Below are positions 8,947 through 17,239 of a DNA stretch of 64,000 nt, one piece after another. The position numbers were made by a program, and so were the translations under genes. The notes below the pieces were generated by a model that saw nothing but the letters and a program-made list of their open reading frames with translations, did not search any database and was not told where the DNA came from. Origin of the DNA: JAOUEA01 sp963821935 (GTDB lineage: Bacteria; Actinomycetota; UBA4738; HRBIN12); assembly GCA_963821935.1 (NCBI GenBank), contig CAWGFM010000005.1:1178001-1242000 (forward strand). The letters run 5' to 3'. Every line of letters starts with the position of its first letter. The first letter of the stretch is position 1.

Positions 8947-9918
8947 TCAGACGATGACCTCGCATCCGGTCACGGAGTCGCGCGGATCGACGAAACAGGT
9001 ATCGCGCCCGTCGCCGCCGATCACGATGTCCGTCCCTGAACCGTCGTGGGCATCGATGATGTCTCCGCCCGGTCCACCCTTGTACCGATCCGCGCCGGCG
9101 CCGCCTTCGAGGAAGTCCGTGCTGCCGCGCCCGACCAGGCGATCGGCTCCGTTCCTTCCGACCAGGGAGCTGCTGCCGCCGAGCAGCAGATCCGTCATGG
9201 CCCCGCCGACCACGAGGTCGTTCCCCTGCCCGCCGAGCAGTTCGTCCCGGCCTCCCGCGCCGCGAAGGCGGTCGTCTCCGTTGCGGCCGTCGGCGCGGTC
9301 GGAGCCAGCGCGCAGGCACGCCACCTCAGCCGCCTTGCTGCCGGTGATGTCATCGGACGCGCTCGTGCCCGTCACGGTGCATGCGACCCGTGCAACCCCG
9401 GCAGAGGCTCGACGCGTCGTGGTGACCTCGCACCGGCTCGTGTCGCCTCCATCGACGAAGCAGACGTCGGCTCCCCGGCCGCCGCGCACGATGTCCCCGC
9501 CTCGTCCGTCACGAGCGTCGAGGACGTCTGCACCGAGCCCGCCGAAGAGTCTGTCCGCGCCCTCGTCACCGATCAACACGTCCGCCTGTGCGCCGCCGAG
9601 CAACGTGTCGGCCCGGCCACCGCCGATCAGCACATCACCTGCACCCCCACCCACAAGCCTGTCGGCGCCACCGCCGCCCCACAGCCAGTCGCGGCCGGTT
9701 GCCCCGATCACACGGTCGCGGCCTCCTCGAGCGTTGACTCGATCGTTGCCACCCAAGGCGCAGATCACATCGGACCGGCGGCGGCCGCTGATGTCGTTGG
9801 CCCGGGCGTCGCCCCGCTTGCAGCCTCCGGTTGCAGCGGCTGACACCGGGCTCGCCCAGATCGGCAACAGGGCTGACGCGATGGCGAGGCAGGCGAGCGG
9901 GGGGAGTAGTCGTCTCAT
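8947..9918 (-). CDS. Secreted RTX-like calcium-binding repeat protein
   Basis: A 323-residue protein with a signal peptide (LACLAIASALLPIWASPVSA) followed by two blocks of glycine/aspartate nonapeptides of the GGxGxDxLx type (for example GGNDRV, GGADRLVGG, GNDLVVGG). Such repeats form calcium-binding parallel beta-rolls outside the cell. The two blocks (about residues 35-150 and 190-305) each end in a related cysteine-bearing segment (GADVCFVDGGDTSRCEV and GRDTCFVDPRDSVTGCEV), so the protein looks like an internal duplication. No enzymatic domain is present; a surface or adhesin-like role is an inference. It converges on the phosphoesterase gene. Confidence 0.8.
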   Translation of the reverse strand: MRRLLPPLACLAIASALLPIWASPVSAAATGGCKRGDARANDISGRRRSDVICALGGNDRVNARGGRDRVIGATGRDWLWGGGGADRLVGGGAGDVLIGGGRADTLLGGAQADVLIGDEGADRLFGGLGADVLDARDGRGGDIVRGGRGADVCFVDGGDTSRCEVTTTRRASAGVARVACTVTGTSASDDITGSKAAEVACLRAGSDRADGRNGDDRLRGAGGRDELLGGQGNDLVVGGAMTDLLLGGSSSLVGRNGADRLVGRGSTDFLEGGAGADRYKGGPGGDIIDAHDGSGTDIVIGGDGRDTCFVDPRDSVTGCEVIV

Positions 9919-10022
9919 CCGGAGTCTCCAGTTCTTCTGTCTGCAGGGTCATGTGGTCTACATGGAATGACGTACTTTGGGCCGGATCTCGCCAAAGGGC
10001 AAGAGGGCGATCCGCCGGTTGG

Positions 10023-10028
10023 TAGACT
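10023..10028 (+). promoter_or_regulatory. Putative -10 box TAGACT for tRNA-Arg
   Basis: TAGACT ending 10 bases before the mature tRNA start, identical to the boxes before tRNA-Ser(GGA), lysC and two other genes in the window. No convincing -35 hexamer. Confidence 0.5.
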
Positions 10029-10038
10029 GCTGGGTCCT

Positions 10039-10116
<78 letters not shown>

Positions 10117-10164
10117 ACGCACACGCTCGTGGTGGGTCCCCCATCGGAGCACCTCGGGATGTAA

Positions 10165-10180
10165 CCCGGTTGTTACCGGG
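10165..10180 (+). terminator. Possible hairpin terminator after tRNA-Arg
   Basis: CCCGGT-TGTT-ACCGGG forms a 6-bp GC stem with a tetraloop 49 bases after the tRNA, within AACCCGG...CCGGGGGTT, which can extend it. No T-tract follows, so this is only a candidate. Confidence 0.35.
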
Positions 10181-10209
10181 GGTTCGCCGGCTCGTCACGC
10201 GCTTCGGCG

Positions 10210-10375
10210 ATGATCGGGTCAGGAGGTTGAGCCAGTCAGAGACTTCACGGATACCCCGAGCCCCAATGACTCCGACGACGACGTGCTGCCGGACTGGCTG
10301 TTCGACGACGAGGAACCCATCGACGAACAGCACGACGACGAAGCAGGTCGCTACCGGGCACCGTTCGCGGTCTGA
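10210..10375 (+). other. Intergenic stretch with possible small acidic protein gene (frame interrupted)
   Basis: The interval between tRNA-Arg and the convergent sulfatase gene (about 300 bases) holds an open frame ending at TGA 10373-10375 that encodes the acidic string DDDVLPDWLFDDEEPIDEQ and ends in RYRAPFAV. The frame has no ATG or TTG start; its first usable codon is GTG at 10283. Removing one base near 10225-10227 would join it to the ATG at 10210 and give about 54 residues. Since single-base insertions occur elsewhere in this sequence, that repair is plausible, but nothing else supports a gene. Confidence 0.25.
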
Positions 10376-10414
10376 CCGATGAGTCCTCTCGGCCACATCG
10401 AGCGTCGAGGGTTC

Positions 10415-11857
10415 CTAGGCCGCCGGGACCCCACTCCAGCCGGGTGGAGCCGGTGAGCAGAGGACCCGCAGCCGACGGTGGAGGCGGCTCGTGGTATCGG
10501 CAGCGGTCGGATCCTCGGCGAGGTCCTCCAGTTCGTAGGGGTCGTGTTTGAGGTCGTAGAGCTCCCGCTCTCCATCGATGTAATAGACGTACTTCCACCG
10601 CTTGGTCCTGACCGCGCAGTACGTCGGGATCCGTCCTCCCACGTGCTCGATCAGGAAGCCCGACCGCCACCGCGGTGATCGATCCTTGAGCAGCGGCACG
10701 ATGCTCCGGCCGTCTGGGTCGTTCAGTCTGACGCCGGCCAGATCCGCGAACGTGGGAGCGAGGTCGATGTTCAGCACCATGCGCCGTTCATCGCGGGCTC
10801 GTCCGCGGATCGCGTCGTACCGCACGACCATGGGAACCCGGATGCTCTCCTCGTACGGCGCCTCCTTGCCCCGAAGGCGATGCTCGCCGAACTGGATCCC
10901 GTTGTCGGATGTGAAAACGAACAGCGTGTCGTGGATCTCGCCTGACGCCCGCAAGGTCCGGACGATGCGATGCACCGCATCATCGACCGCCCCCAGGCTC
11001 TCCAGCTGTCCCAGGCGGAACTCGTCGAACCGATCCTCGCGGTTGGAGGCGATCTCCGGGATCGCCTGGACCCACGCCGGCTTGTCCGACGTGTCCGCCT
11101 CGCCGAAGCTCGGGGGACGGTGTGGCCGAAGGGAGTGCAGTGAACCCCGGTCACGCGGGGCCGGCGTCGACGGCTTGTGGGGGGCACTCGGCGCCAGATA
11201 GAGGAAGAACGGTCCCTTGGTTGCGTCGATGAAGCGTTCCGCGTGGTCGGCGAGGACGTCGGTCGAGTAGTCCTTCCGCGCGTGGCCGTAGCGGCGAACC
11301 GTGCCGTCGACCGCCATCGTGTAGTCGAAGAACGGCGCGTTCGCGGCCCGGTCGTTGAACGATGCCCATCGGTCCCACCCTGGAGGCGCCTCGGGGCCCA
11401 CGTAGTGGTTCAGGTACTTGCCGAACAGGGCGGTCCGGTAGCCGGCGGCCTGCAACCGCGTCGCGATCGTGTCCGAGGGGTCGAATGCGTCGACGCCGCC
11501 CAGCGGAGGGCGGTTCGTGTAGACACCGGTTCCATGGGAGTAGCGACCGGTCAGGATGCTGGCCCGGCTGGGACAGCACACCGGGTTGACGACGAAGGCG
11601 TTCTCGAACGTCGTGCCGTGGTGGATCAGATGTCGGCGCACCCACGGCATGTAGCGCAACGTGTCCCAGCGTTGGTCGTCGGTGACGATCAGCACGATGT
11701 TCGGCCCGTCCTGGCCCCCGCGTCCTGGGTCCCGTCCGCCGAGGCCTGTGCCGAACCCGGTCGCCAGCGTCGCGATCGAGAAGAACGCAACGCACAGCGC
11801 GAGGGACACGGTCGCCAGCGAACGCCGCTTGAATGAGGACGAGGATGCAGTGTTCAT
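10415..11857 (-). CDS. Secreted sulfatase
   Basis: A 480-residue type I sulfatase of the alkaline phosphatase superfamily, exported by an N-terminal signal segment (LATVSLALCVAFFSIATLA). Calcium/metal-binding DD (TDDQRW, near residue 60) is followed by NPVCCPSRASILTG, in which Cys94 of C-x-P-S-R would be converted to formylglycine, the catalytic residue. GKYLNH, PFFLYLAPSAPHKP and FTSDNGIQFGEH complete the active-site set. A formylglycine-generating enzyme elsewhere in the genome would be required for activity. Substrate is unknown; sulfated polysaccharide fits the neighbouring secreted proteins. A GGAG sits very close to the ATG. Confidence 0.93.
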   Translation of the reverse strand: MNTASSSSFKRRSLATVSLALCVAFFSIATLATGFGTGLGGRDPGRGGQDGPNIVLIVTDDQRWDTLRYMPWVRRHLIHHGTTFENAFVVNPVCCPSRASILTGRYSHGTGVYTNRPPLGGVDAFDPSDTIATRLQAAGYRTALFGKYLNHYVGPEAPPGWDRWASFNDRAANAPFFDYTMAVDGTVRRYGHARKDYSTDVLADHAERFIDATKGPFFLYLAPSAPHKPSTPAPRDRGSLHSLRPHRPPSFGEADTSDKPAWVQAIPEIASNREDRFDEFRLGQLESLGAVDDAVHRIVRTLRASGEIHDTLFVFTSDNGIQFGEHRLRGKEAPYEESIRVPMVVRYDAIRGRARDERRMVLNIDLAPTFADLAGVRLNDPDGRSIVPLLKDRSPRWRSGFLIEHVGGRIPTYCAVRTKRWKYVYYIDGERELYDLKHDPYELEDLAEDPTAADTTSRLHRRLRVLCSPAPPGWSGVPAA

Positions 11858-12025
11858 GCTCCTGCCTTATCGGCTGGACGTGCCTATGAGGTAAGACGCA
11901 TCAGACCCCGATGTTGTTGCTTCATGGATGAACAGTAGGGCGAAGAATGGCTTCGCATGTTTGACAGCGTGCCGTTGCGCCCGAAGATGGAGGCCGGATC
12001 GTCCAGGGAAAAGAGGGGGAACAGC

Positions 12026-12427
12026 ATGCGTAGGAACATCGTCGTGCTCGCGGTCATCGCGAGCTTCGGGGTCGGCGCCTTCGCCATGAACGCAACGGCG
12101 GGGGTCCAGCGAGGCGGGGCGACGCTCGCCCAGCGGGTCTCCGATCTCGAAGATCGGGCCGACAAGCAGGCGCGCGCGATCGCGGCGCTTCGGGAAGACA
12201 TCAGCCAGCAGAAGGGAACCATCCAGCGGCTCCTCGACTTCCGCACGCGCGTGACCCGGTGGCAGAACCAGGTCCAGCACCGCATCTCCAAGCTCAACCC
12301 TCGCGGCGTGTACACGGGGCCGGTCGACAACAGCCAGGTCCAGGTGGGAGGCGACCCGCAAGGGTGCGGTGGGCGGCTCGCCGAGTGGAACGCGACCGCG
12401 AAGTCACTGGGCTGCGCGATCCCGTAA
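12026..12427 (+). CDS. Small exported coiled-coil protein
   Basis: A 133-residue protein of unknown function. A signal peptide (RNIVVLAVIASFGVGAFAMNATAG) precedes a predicted coiled coil at about residues 33-90, rich in Leu, Ala, Glu, Arg and Gln (AQRVSDLEDRADKQARAIAAL...), then a glycine-containing tail with two cysteines (QGCGG and LGCAIP) that may form a disulphide. I chose the ATG at 12026 because AGAGGGGGA lies 4-5 bases before it and it begins the signal peptide; an in-frame ATG at 11957 would add 23 polar residues ahead of the signal. No match to a named family. Confidence 0.7.
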   Translation: MRRNIVVLAVIASFGVGAFAMNATAGVQRGGATLAQRVSDLEDRADKQARAIAALREDISQQKGTIQRLLDFRTRVTRWQNQVQHRISKLNPRGVYTGPVDNSQVQVGGDPQGCGGRLAEWNATAKSLGCAIP

Positions 12428-12477
12428 GTCGCGAAAGGGCTCCATAGCGCTCGCCCCTGTGCGCCAGCGTGCGCTCG

Positions 12478-12483
12478 TATGCT
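12478..12483 (+). promoter_or_regulatory. Leaderless -10 box TATGCT (MFS gene)
   Basis: TATGCT is followed by exactly 6 bases and then GTG at 12490, the geometry of a leaderless transcript starting at or next to the start codon. No Shine-Dalgarno sequence precedes the GTG. Confidence 0.55.
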
Positions 12484-12489
12484 CAGGGC

Positions 12490-13833
12490 GTGACCGGGTC
12501 AGCGTCGCGTATCGGCATCCTCGCGCCGTTCCGCATCCGCGACTTCCGTCTGCTATGGACGGGCATGTTCGTGTCGATGGTGGGCGACGGCTTCTACTTC
12601 GTCGCCGTCGCCTGGCAGGTGTTCGACCTGTCGGACAGGCCGTCGGCGCTCGCCTACGTCGGACTCGCGTGGAGCCTGCCGCAGGTGCTCTTGGTGTTCC
12701 TGTCGGGCGCGCTCGCCGACCGACTCGATCGACGTGTCCTCATGATCGCCGGCGACCTGATCCGTTGCGCAGCCATCGTGACCGTGGGCGTGCTGTCGAT
12801 CGCCGGCGTCCTGACGATCCCGCTCATGGTGGGCGTCGTCATGGTGTTCGGGGTGGGGCAATCGCTGTTCCAACCGTCGTTCCAATCGATCGTGCCGCTG
12901 ATCGTGCCGCCCGAGGATCTGGTGCGAGCCAACTCGGTCGATCAGTTCGTGCGGCCCTTCGCGCTGATGGTGCTGGGACCGGCCCTGGGTGGCGTCGTGG
13001 TCGGCACGCTGGGACCCGGGTGGGCGTTCATCGTGGACGGCGGCACGTTCGTGTTCTCCGCCCTGATGATCGCGGCCATGCACGGCCACAAGGTCGATCG
13101 TTCGCAGGAAGAACCGGCGTCATTGTGGACAGATATGCGCGAGGGACTCGCATTCGCACGCCGCACGCGGTGGCTGCTGATCATGTTCGGCACGACGATC
13201 CTCAGCCTGTTCGCCGTGTGGGGCCCGTGGGAAACACTCATGCCGTTCATCGTCCGCAACGATCTGGGATCTGGCGCGCTGGGTCTGGGCGCCGTCTACG
13301 CGGCCGGCGGCATCGGGGCCATCGCGGTGGCCATCTGGTTCGGGCAACGCGGGCGTCTGCCACGCCGGGCCATGTCGCTGATCTACCTGACGTGGGCCGC
13401 CGCCATGTTCGCGACCGCCGGGTTCGGCGTGGTGACGCAGCTATGGCAGGCCATGGCGTTCAGCCTGGTCGCCGAAGGATCCATCGCCGCGCTGATCATC
13501 ATGTGGTTCACCGTCCTGCAGCGGCTGGTGCCGCCGCAACTGCTGGGACGCGTGACCAGCCTGGACTGGATGATCACGATCGCGGGCGTGCCGCTCTCGT
13601 TCGCCGTCGTGGGCCCCCTCGCCGAAGCGATCGGCGCCGACGCAACCATGATCTGGGCCGGGGCCGTGGGGGGTCTGGTGACGCTGGCGGCCATGTTCGT
13701 GCCGGGCGCGCGCAGGCCGGAGCAGGACGGATCGCTGGGTGAACCGCTCGTTGGGAACGAAGGGGGCGAGTCCCGGCCCACGGTGGAGCCGCGCCCCACG
13801 GTGTCTGCCGAACGTTCACCGGGCGACAGCTAG
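12490..13833 (+). CDS. MFS transporter (EntS/MFS_3-like)
   Basis: About 447 residues with twelve predicted membrane helices, beginning FRIRDFRLLWTGMFVSMVGD, a phrase typical of the MFS_3/EntS branch of exporters (substrates in the family include siderophores and macrolides). The motif-A loop between helices 2 and 3 reads SGALADRLDRRVLM, and the central loop (RSQEEPASLWTDMREGLAFAR) is also characteristic. Its substrate cannot be inferred. The C-terminal 40 residues are polar and low in complexity. I place the start at GTG 12490, 6 bases after a -10 box; the stop TAG forms part of the next promoter box. Confidence 0.85.
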   Translation: MTGSASRIGILAPFRIRDFRLLWTGMFVSMVGDGFYFVAVAWQVFDLSDRPSALAYVGLAWSLPQVLLVFLSGALADRLDRRVLMIAGDLIRCAAIVTVGVLSIAGVLTIPLMVGVVMVFGVGQSLFQPSFQSIVPLIVPPEDLVRANSVDQFVRPFALMVLGPALGGVVVGTLGPGWAFIVDGGTFVFSALMIAAMHGHKVDRSQEEPASLWTDMREGLAFARRTRWLLIMFGTTILSLFAVWGPWETLMPFIVRNDLGSGALGLGAVYAAGGIGAIAVAIWFGQRGRLPRRAMSLIYLTWAAAMFATAGFGVVTQLWQAMAFSLVAEGSIAALIIMWFTVLQRLVPPQLLGRVTSLDWMITIAGVPLSFAVVGPLAEAIGADATMIWAGAVGGLVTLAAMFVPGARRPEQDGSLGEPLVGNEGGESRPTVEPRPTVSAERSPGDS

Positions 13834-13836
13834 ACT
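13831..13836 (+). promoter_or_regulatory. Leaderless -10 box TAGACT (aldo/keto reductase gene)
   Basis: TAGACT overlaps the TAG stop of the MFS gene and ends 6 bases before ATG 13843. No Shine-Dalgarno sequence is present. Confidence 0.6.
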
Positions 13837-13842
13837 CGCCGC

Positions 13843-14814
13843 ATGGAGTACACGAAGGTCGGTCGACTCGGCCTGGTCGTCAGCCGCATGTGCCTGGGAA
13901 CGATGAACTTCGGCCCGCACTCCTCCGAGCAGGAGTCGCACGCGCTCATGGATTCAGCCATCTCGCACGGCATCAACTTCTTCGATACCGCCAACGTGTA
14001 TGGGCGTCATCTGGGTGTGGGCACCAGTGAGGACATCATCGGCAAGTGGTTCGACAAAGGAAGCGGGCGTCGCGACAAGGTCGTGCTGGCGACCAAGGTC
14101 TACGGCACCATGGGCGACTGGCCCAACGAATCCCGATTGTCGAAGCTGTCGATCATCCGGCAGTGCGAGGAGTCGCTGCGGCGCATGCGCACCGACACCA
14201 TCGACCTGTATCAGATGCATCACATCGACCGGAACGCCTGGTGGGACGAGATCTGGGAAGCCATGGAGCAGCTCAAGCGCCAGGGCAAGATCCTGTACGT
14301 CGGCTCGTCGAACTTCGCCGGTTGGCACATCGCTAGAGCCAACGAGCTTGCGGGCGACCGGCATTTCCTGGGCCTCACCACCGAGCAGTCCGTGTACAAC
14401 CTCACGGCGCGAACGATCGAGCTCGAGGTGATCCCCGCGGTCCAGGAGTACGGCATGGGCCTCATCTGCTACAGCCCGCTTTCGGGCGGCCTGCTCGCCG
14501 GAGCGCTGCAGAAGGTCGAAGCGGGCCGCCGAGGCGAGGAGTACATGCGCGGCGAGATCGAAGCCAACCGCACCAAGCTGCAGCCGTGGGAAGCGCTGTG
14601 CGCCGAGCTCGGCGAACGTCCCGCCGACGTCGCCCACGCCTGGTTGCTCCACCAGCCCGCCGTCACGGCACCGATCATCGGACCGCGGACCGAAGAGCAG
14701 CTCCTCGGCTCGCTTCGCGCGCTCAACATCAAGCTGTCGGCCGAGGTGCTGGCGAAGCTGGACGAGATCTTCCCCGGCCCAGGGGGGCCGGCCCCCGAGG
14801 CCTACGCCTGGTAG
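13843..14814 (+). CDS. Aldo/keto reductase
   Basis: A 323-residue cytosolic NADPH oxidoreductase with the AKR barrel. The catalytic tetrad is visible: Asp and Tyr in FFDTANVYG, Lys in VVLATKVYG, His in LYQMHHIDR. LYVGSSNFAGW and the cofactor block IGPRTEEQLLGSL near the C-terminus agree. It resembles the YajO/general stress (Gsp69-like) AKR branch; substrate is unknown. Its 3' end overlaps the convergent glycosyltransferase gene by 13 bases. Confidence 0.92.
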   Translation: MEYTKVGRLGLVVSRMCLGTMNFGPHSSEQESHALMDSAISHGINFFDTANVYGRHLGVGTSEDIIGKWFDKGSGRRDKVVLATKVYGTMGDWPNESRLSKLSIIRQCEESLRRMRTDTIDLYQMHHIDRNAWWDEIWEAMEQLKRQGKILYVGSSNFAGWHIARANELAGDRHFLGLTTEQSVYNLTARTIELEVIPAVQEYGMGLICYSPLSGGLLAGALQKVEAGRRGEEYMRGEIEANRTKLQPWEALCAELGERPADVAHAWLLHQPAVTAPIIGPRTEEQLLGSLRALNIKLSAEVLAKLDEIFPGPGGPAPEAYAW

Positions 14815-16382
14815 ACGTCGTCCTTGTGGTGGCCTCGTTCCCGTTGCAGCTCACGGGCGCGGTCGGTCTCGGCGTCCAGCGGGACGTCGTACTTCAGCCG
14901 CAGCCACAGGTCGTACAGGAACCACGCCAGCATCACGACCAGGATCGGGTGCCCGATCGCCAGGTCGACATGCATCCAGTCGGGCAGTCGGAAGTTCTCG
15001 GTCGTGAGCTGCGCGGTGACCAACGCCAGGAACGAGAACTCCAGCGTGCGCCGAGGCACGAGCGGCAGGGCCCACGCGACGGGCAGCATCCAGGCGAAGT
15101 ACCACGGGAACAGCGTCGGGGAGAACAGCATCATCAACAGGAACGACCATCCCCACGCCGCAGCCAGGAACGAGAGCGATCCTTCGCGCGCGTGACGGAT
15201 CACCTGGCGAAGCACGATGGAGAGACCGGCTGCCAGCGCGACCACCATGGCGACCCGAGCCAGCACCACCCCCACGGTGGCGCCCAGGTCGCCGGCCATC
15301 ACGCGGCCGACGGATTCCAGGATGCGTTCGACCAGTGCGGGCGGTGCGATCCATGATCCGTGCTGCGCCAGCTCGATCATGCCGAGCGTGGGGTTCTGCC
15401 ACGAGATGAAGGGCAGCACCGCGACCAATCCGATCGCGACGACCGTGCCGATGTGGGTCACGAGCACGCGCGCGCGTCGTTCGGGCCCGGCCCGGGTCGC
15501 GATGTAGGCGATGAGCAGGATCAGGGGAACGACGGCCGAGACCTTCACCAGCGCGGCCGCGGTGAGCGCCACGGTGGCGGGCAGCTCTCGATCGGTAGCG
15601 ATCAGATAGAGCGCTGCCGCCACGCCGAGCATGACCAGCACGTCCACGTGACCGCCACCCACGGTGTGGAGCAGGATCACAGGGTTCAGCCCGATCATCG
15701 CGGCGGCATACGTCGTCTTGGACGGGCGGATCCGGCCCACGGTCTTGATCACGAACCACACCGAACCTAGGCTGGCCGCCACCGCGATCGCACGGAACGC
15801 CACGATGACGTCGGGGATGGACCGGAACACCGCCGTGATGGCACCGGACATGCCTACGAAGACCGGCCCGTACACCGACGGCGTCTCGCGCCAGTCCGGC
15901 CAGGTGAATCGGAACAGGTCGTTGGCCGGGTAGTCGGCCGGCGTGTTCACGTACGGGTTGCCGCCGTAGCGACTGAGGATGCGTCCGTAGTAGGCGTAGC
16001 TGAACACGTCCCTGGAGAGCAGCAGCGGCAGCAGCAGGATCGCCACGTGGTAGGCGATCGTGAGCTTCACCACGGTCCGGGTCGTGATGAGCCCGCGCTC
16101 GGCCGCCCACAGGACCAGCAGGAAGCACACGCCCGCACCGATCATGGCCGCGAATCCCAGCGCGATCAGGATGCCGTGCGGCAGCTGGTCCAAGAACAAG
16201 AGCCTGGCGAGCAGCTCGAGCGGGCCGTTCCCCTGGCTCTCGGGCAGCACCGGATGGTAGGGCGAACCCGGCGTCGCCGCGATCAAGATCACGATCCCCA
16301 TGCTGACGATCGAGGCGGTTATGGCACGACGCGCGGTGAGCCAGGATCCGAGCGGTTGGAGCAGGGCGACGCGATGCGACAT
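14802..16382 (-). CDS. GT-C family polyprenol-phosphate-mannose-dependent mannosyltransferase-like membrane protein
   Basis: A 526-residue polytopic protein with about 12-13 hydrophobic helices. The first extracytoplasmic loop contains LSRDVFSYAYYGRILSRYGG-type sequence, where RDV with its Asp and the NPYV/PSVYGPVF region matches actinobacterial MptA/MptB alpha-1,6-mannosyltransferases (DUF2029-like). Family members transfer mannose from a polyprenol carrier outside the membrane during lipomannan or glycan assembly. It lies 12 bases downstream of the IclR gene on the same strand, so it may be co-transcribed with the regulator. Acceptor substrate is not deducible. Confidence 0.8.
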   Translation of the reverse strand: MSHRVALLQPLGSWLTARRAITASIVSMGIVILIAATPGSPYHPVLPESQGNGPLELLARLLFLDQLPHGILIALGFAAMIGAGVCFLLVLWAAERGLITTRTVVKLTIAYHVAILLLPLLLSRDVFSYAYYGRILSRYGGNPYVNTPADYPANDLFRFTWPDWRETPSVYGPVFVGMSGAITAVFRSIPDVIVAFRAIAVAASLGSVWFVIKTVGRIRPSKTTYAAAMIGLNPVILLHTVGGGHVDVLVMLGVAAALYLIATDRELPATVALTAAALVKVSAVVPLILLIAYIATRAGPERRARVLVTHIGTVVAIGLVAVLPFISWQNPTLGMIELAQHGSWIAPPALVERILESVGRVMAGDLGATVGVVLARVAMVVALAAGLSIVLRQVIRHAREGSLSFLAAAWGWSFLLMMLFSPTLFPWYFAWMLPVAWALPLVPRRTLEFSFLALVTAQLTTENFRLPDWMHVDLAIGHPILVVMLAWFLYDLWLRLKYDVPLDAETDRARELQRERGHHKDDVYQA

Positions 16383-16394
16383 GGTCGGTGGAGC

Positions 16395-17148
16395 TTACAG
16401 GGCGGCCTGGATCTCCCGAGCGGCCGCGGTCACCGCGGGAGCGTAGTGACGTCCCCTGAGCTGGCCGATCCGGTTGGCCGGACCGGACACCGACACCACC
16501 GCGGTGAGGGCACCGTGCGCATCGAAGACCGGCCCGCTGACCGAGGCAACGCCCTCCTCGCGTTCGCCGATCGAGTCCGCCCACCCGCGCCGTGCGTGCC
16601 GTGGCCAGCTGACGGAGCAGCCGGTCCAGCACGTCAGGTTGTAGATCGGCAGTGATGGTGGCGACGTCGGTGGCGTTCGCCCAGGCCAGGAACACCTTGC
16701 CGGCCGACCCGCGGGTCAGGGGCAACGCGGAACCGACGTGCACGATGGTTCGGAGTTCGCTCGCCGATTCCACGGAATCCACGCACAGGCGGACGTCTCC
16801 GTCGCGCACATAGAGTTGCGCGCTCTCGCCGGTCGCCCGAGCGAGTCGCTCCAGGGACGGGTGGGCGAGATCGCGAAGCGGCAGGTTCTTCGCGGCGCTG
16901 TCGGCGAGGCGGAGCAGCCTGGTTCCCAGGGCGTAGCCGTGCCCTCCCACGTGCATGAGGAGTCCATGGGCTTCCAGCGCTCGGATCAAGCGGTGAGCCG
17001 TGGACCGGGTGAGGCCGGTGACGCGGACCACGTCGGTGAAACTCCGTGCCCCGCCTTCGACGGCATCCAGCACGTCGAGCGTGCGATCGAGGGTCCCGAC
17101 GCCCGTCTCCGGGAGGTTCGTCTGCCGGTCGCCGTCGTCGGGAGACAC
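16395..17148 (-). CDS. IclR-family regulator of leuCD (LtbR/NdgR-like; one frameshift)
   Basis: About 250 residues after correction. The N-terminal winged helix-turn-helix (TLDRTLDVLDAVE... VVRVTGLTRSTAHRLIRALEAHG) is followed by the IclR effector domain (LYVRDGDVRLCVDSVES, LPLTRGSAGKVFLAW). The frame is lost near base 16590; removing one base restores the expected GWADSIGEREEGVASVSGPVF segment and a stop at 16395. Start GTG 17148 has AGGAGG 7 bases upstream. Its divergent position to leuCD is the known LtbR/NdgR arrangement of Actinomycetota, where the regulator controls leucine biosynthesis; the palindromes in the gap are its likely sites. Confidence 0.85.
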
Positions 17149-17169
17149 CTGCTATCCTCCTGTGCACGT

Positions 17170-17206
17170 GTTCCAAATAGCGGAACAAAGTTCCAAATAG
17201 TGGAAC
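17170..17206. promoter_or_regulatory. Tandem palindromic operator between the IclR gene and leuC
   Basis: Two inverted repeats, GTTCCAAATAGCGGAAC (17170-17186) and GTTCCAAATAGTGGAAC (17190-17206), repeat with a 20-base period, about two helical turns, placing both sites on one face of the DNA. Position and symmetry fit a pair of IclR-type dimer sites controlling both divergent promoters. Confidence 0.75.
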
Positions 17207-17239
17207 AACGGTACCAGCAACGTGGAGGACCCCGCCGAC

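Noticed and set aside
9046..9843. Plus-strand open frame opposite the RTX-like gene
   Set aside because: Mirror image of the repeat protein; composition follows from the GC-rich repeats and no start signal is present.
8947..9918. Short repeats resembling a CRISPR array
   Set aside because: Units are coding nonapeptide repeats with variable sequence and no spacers of constant length.
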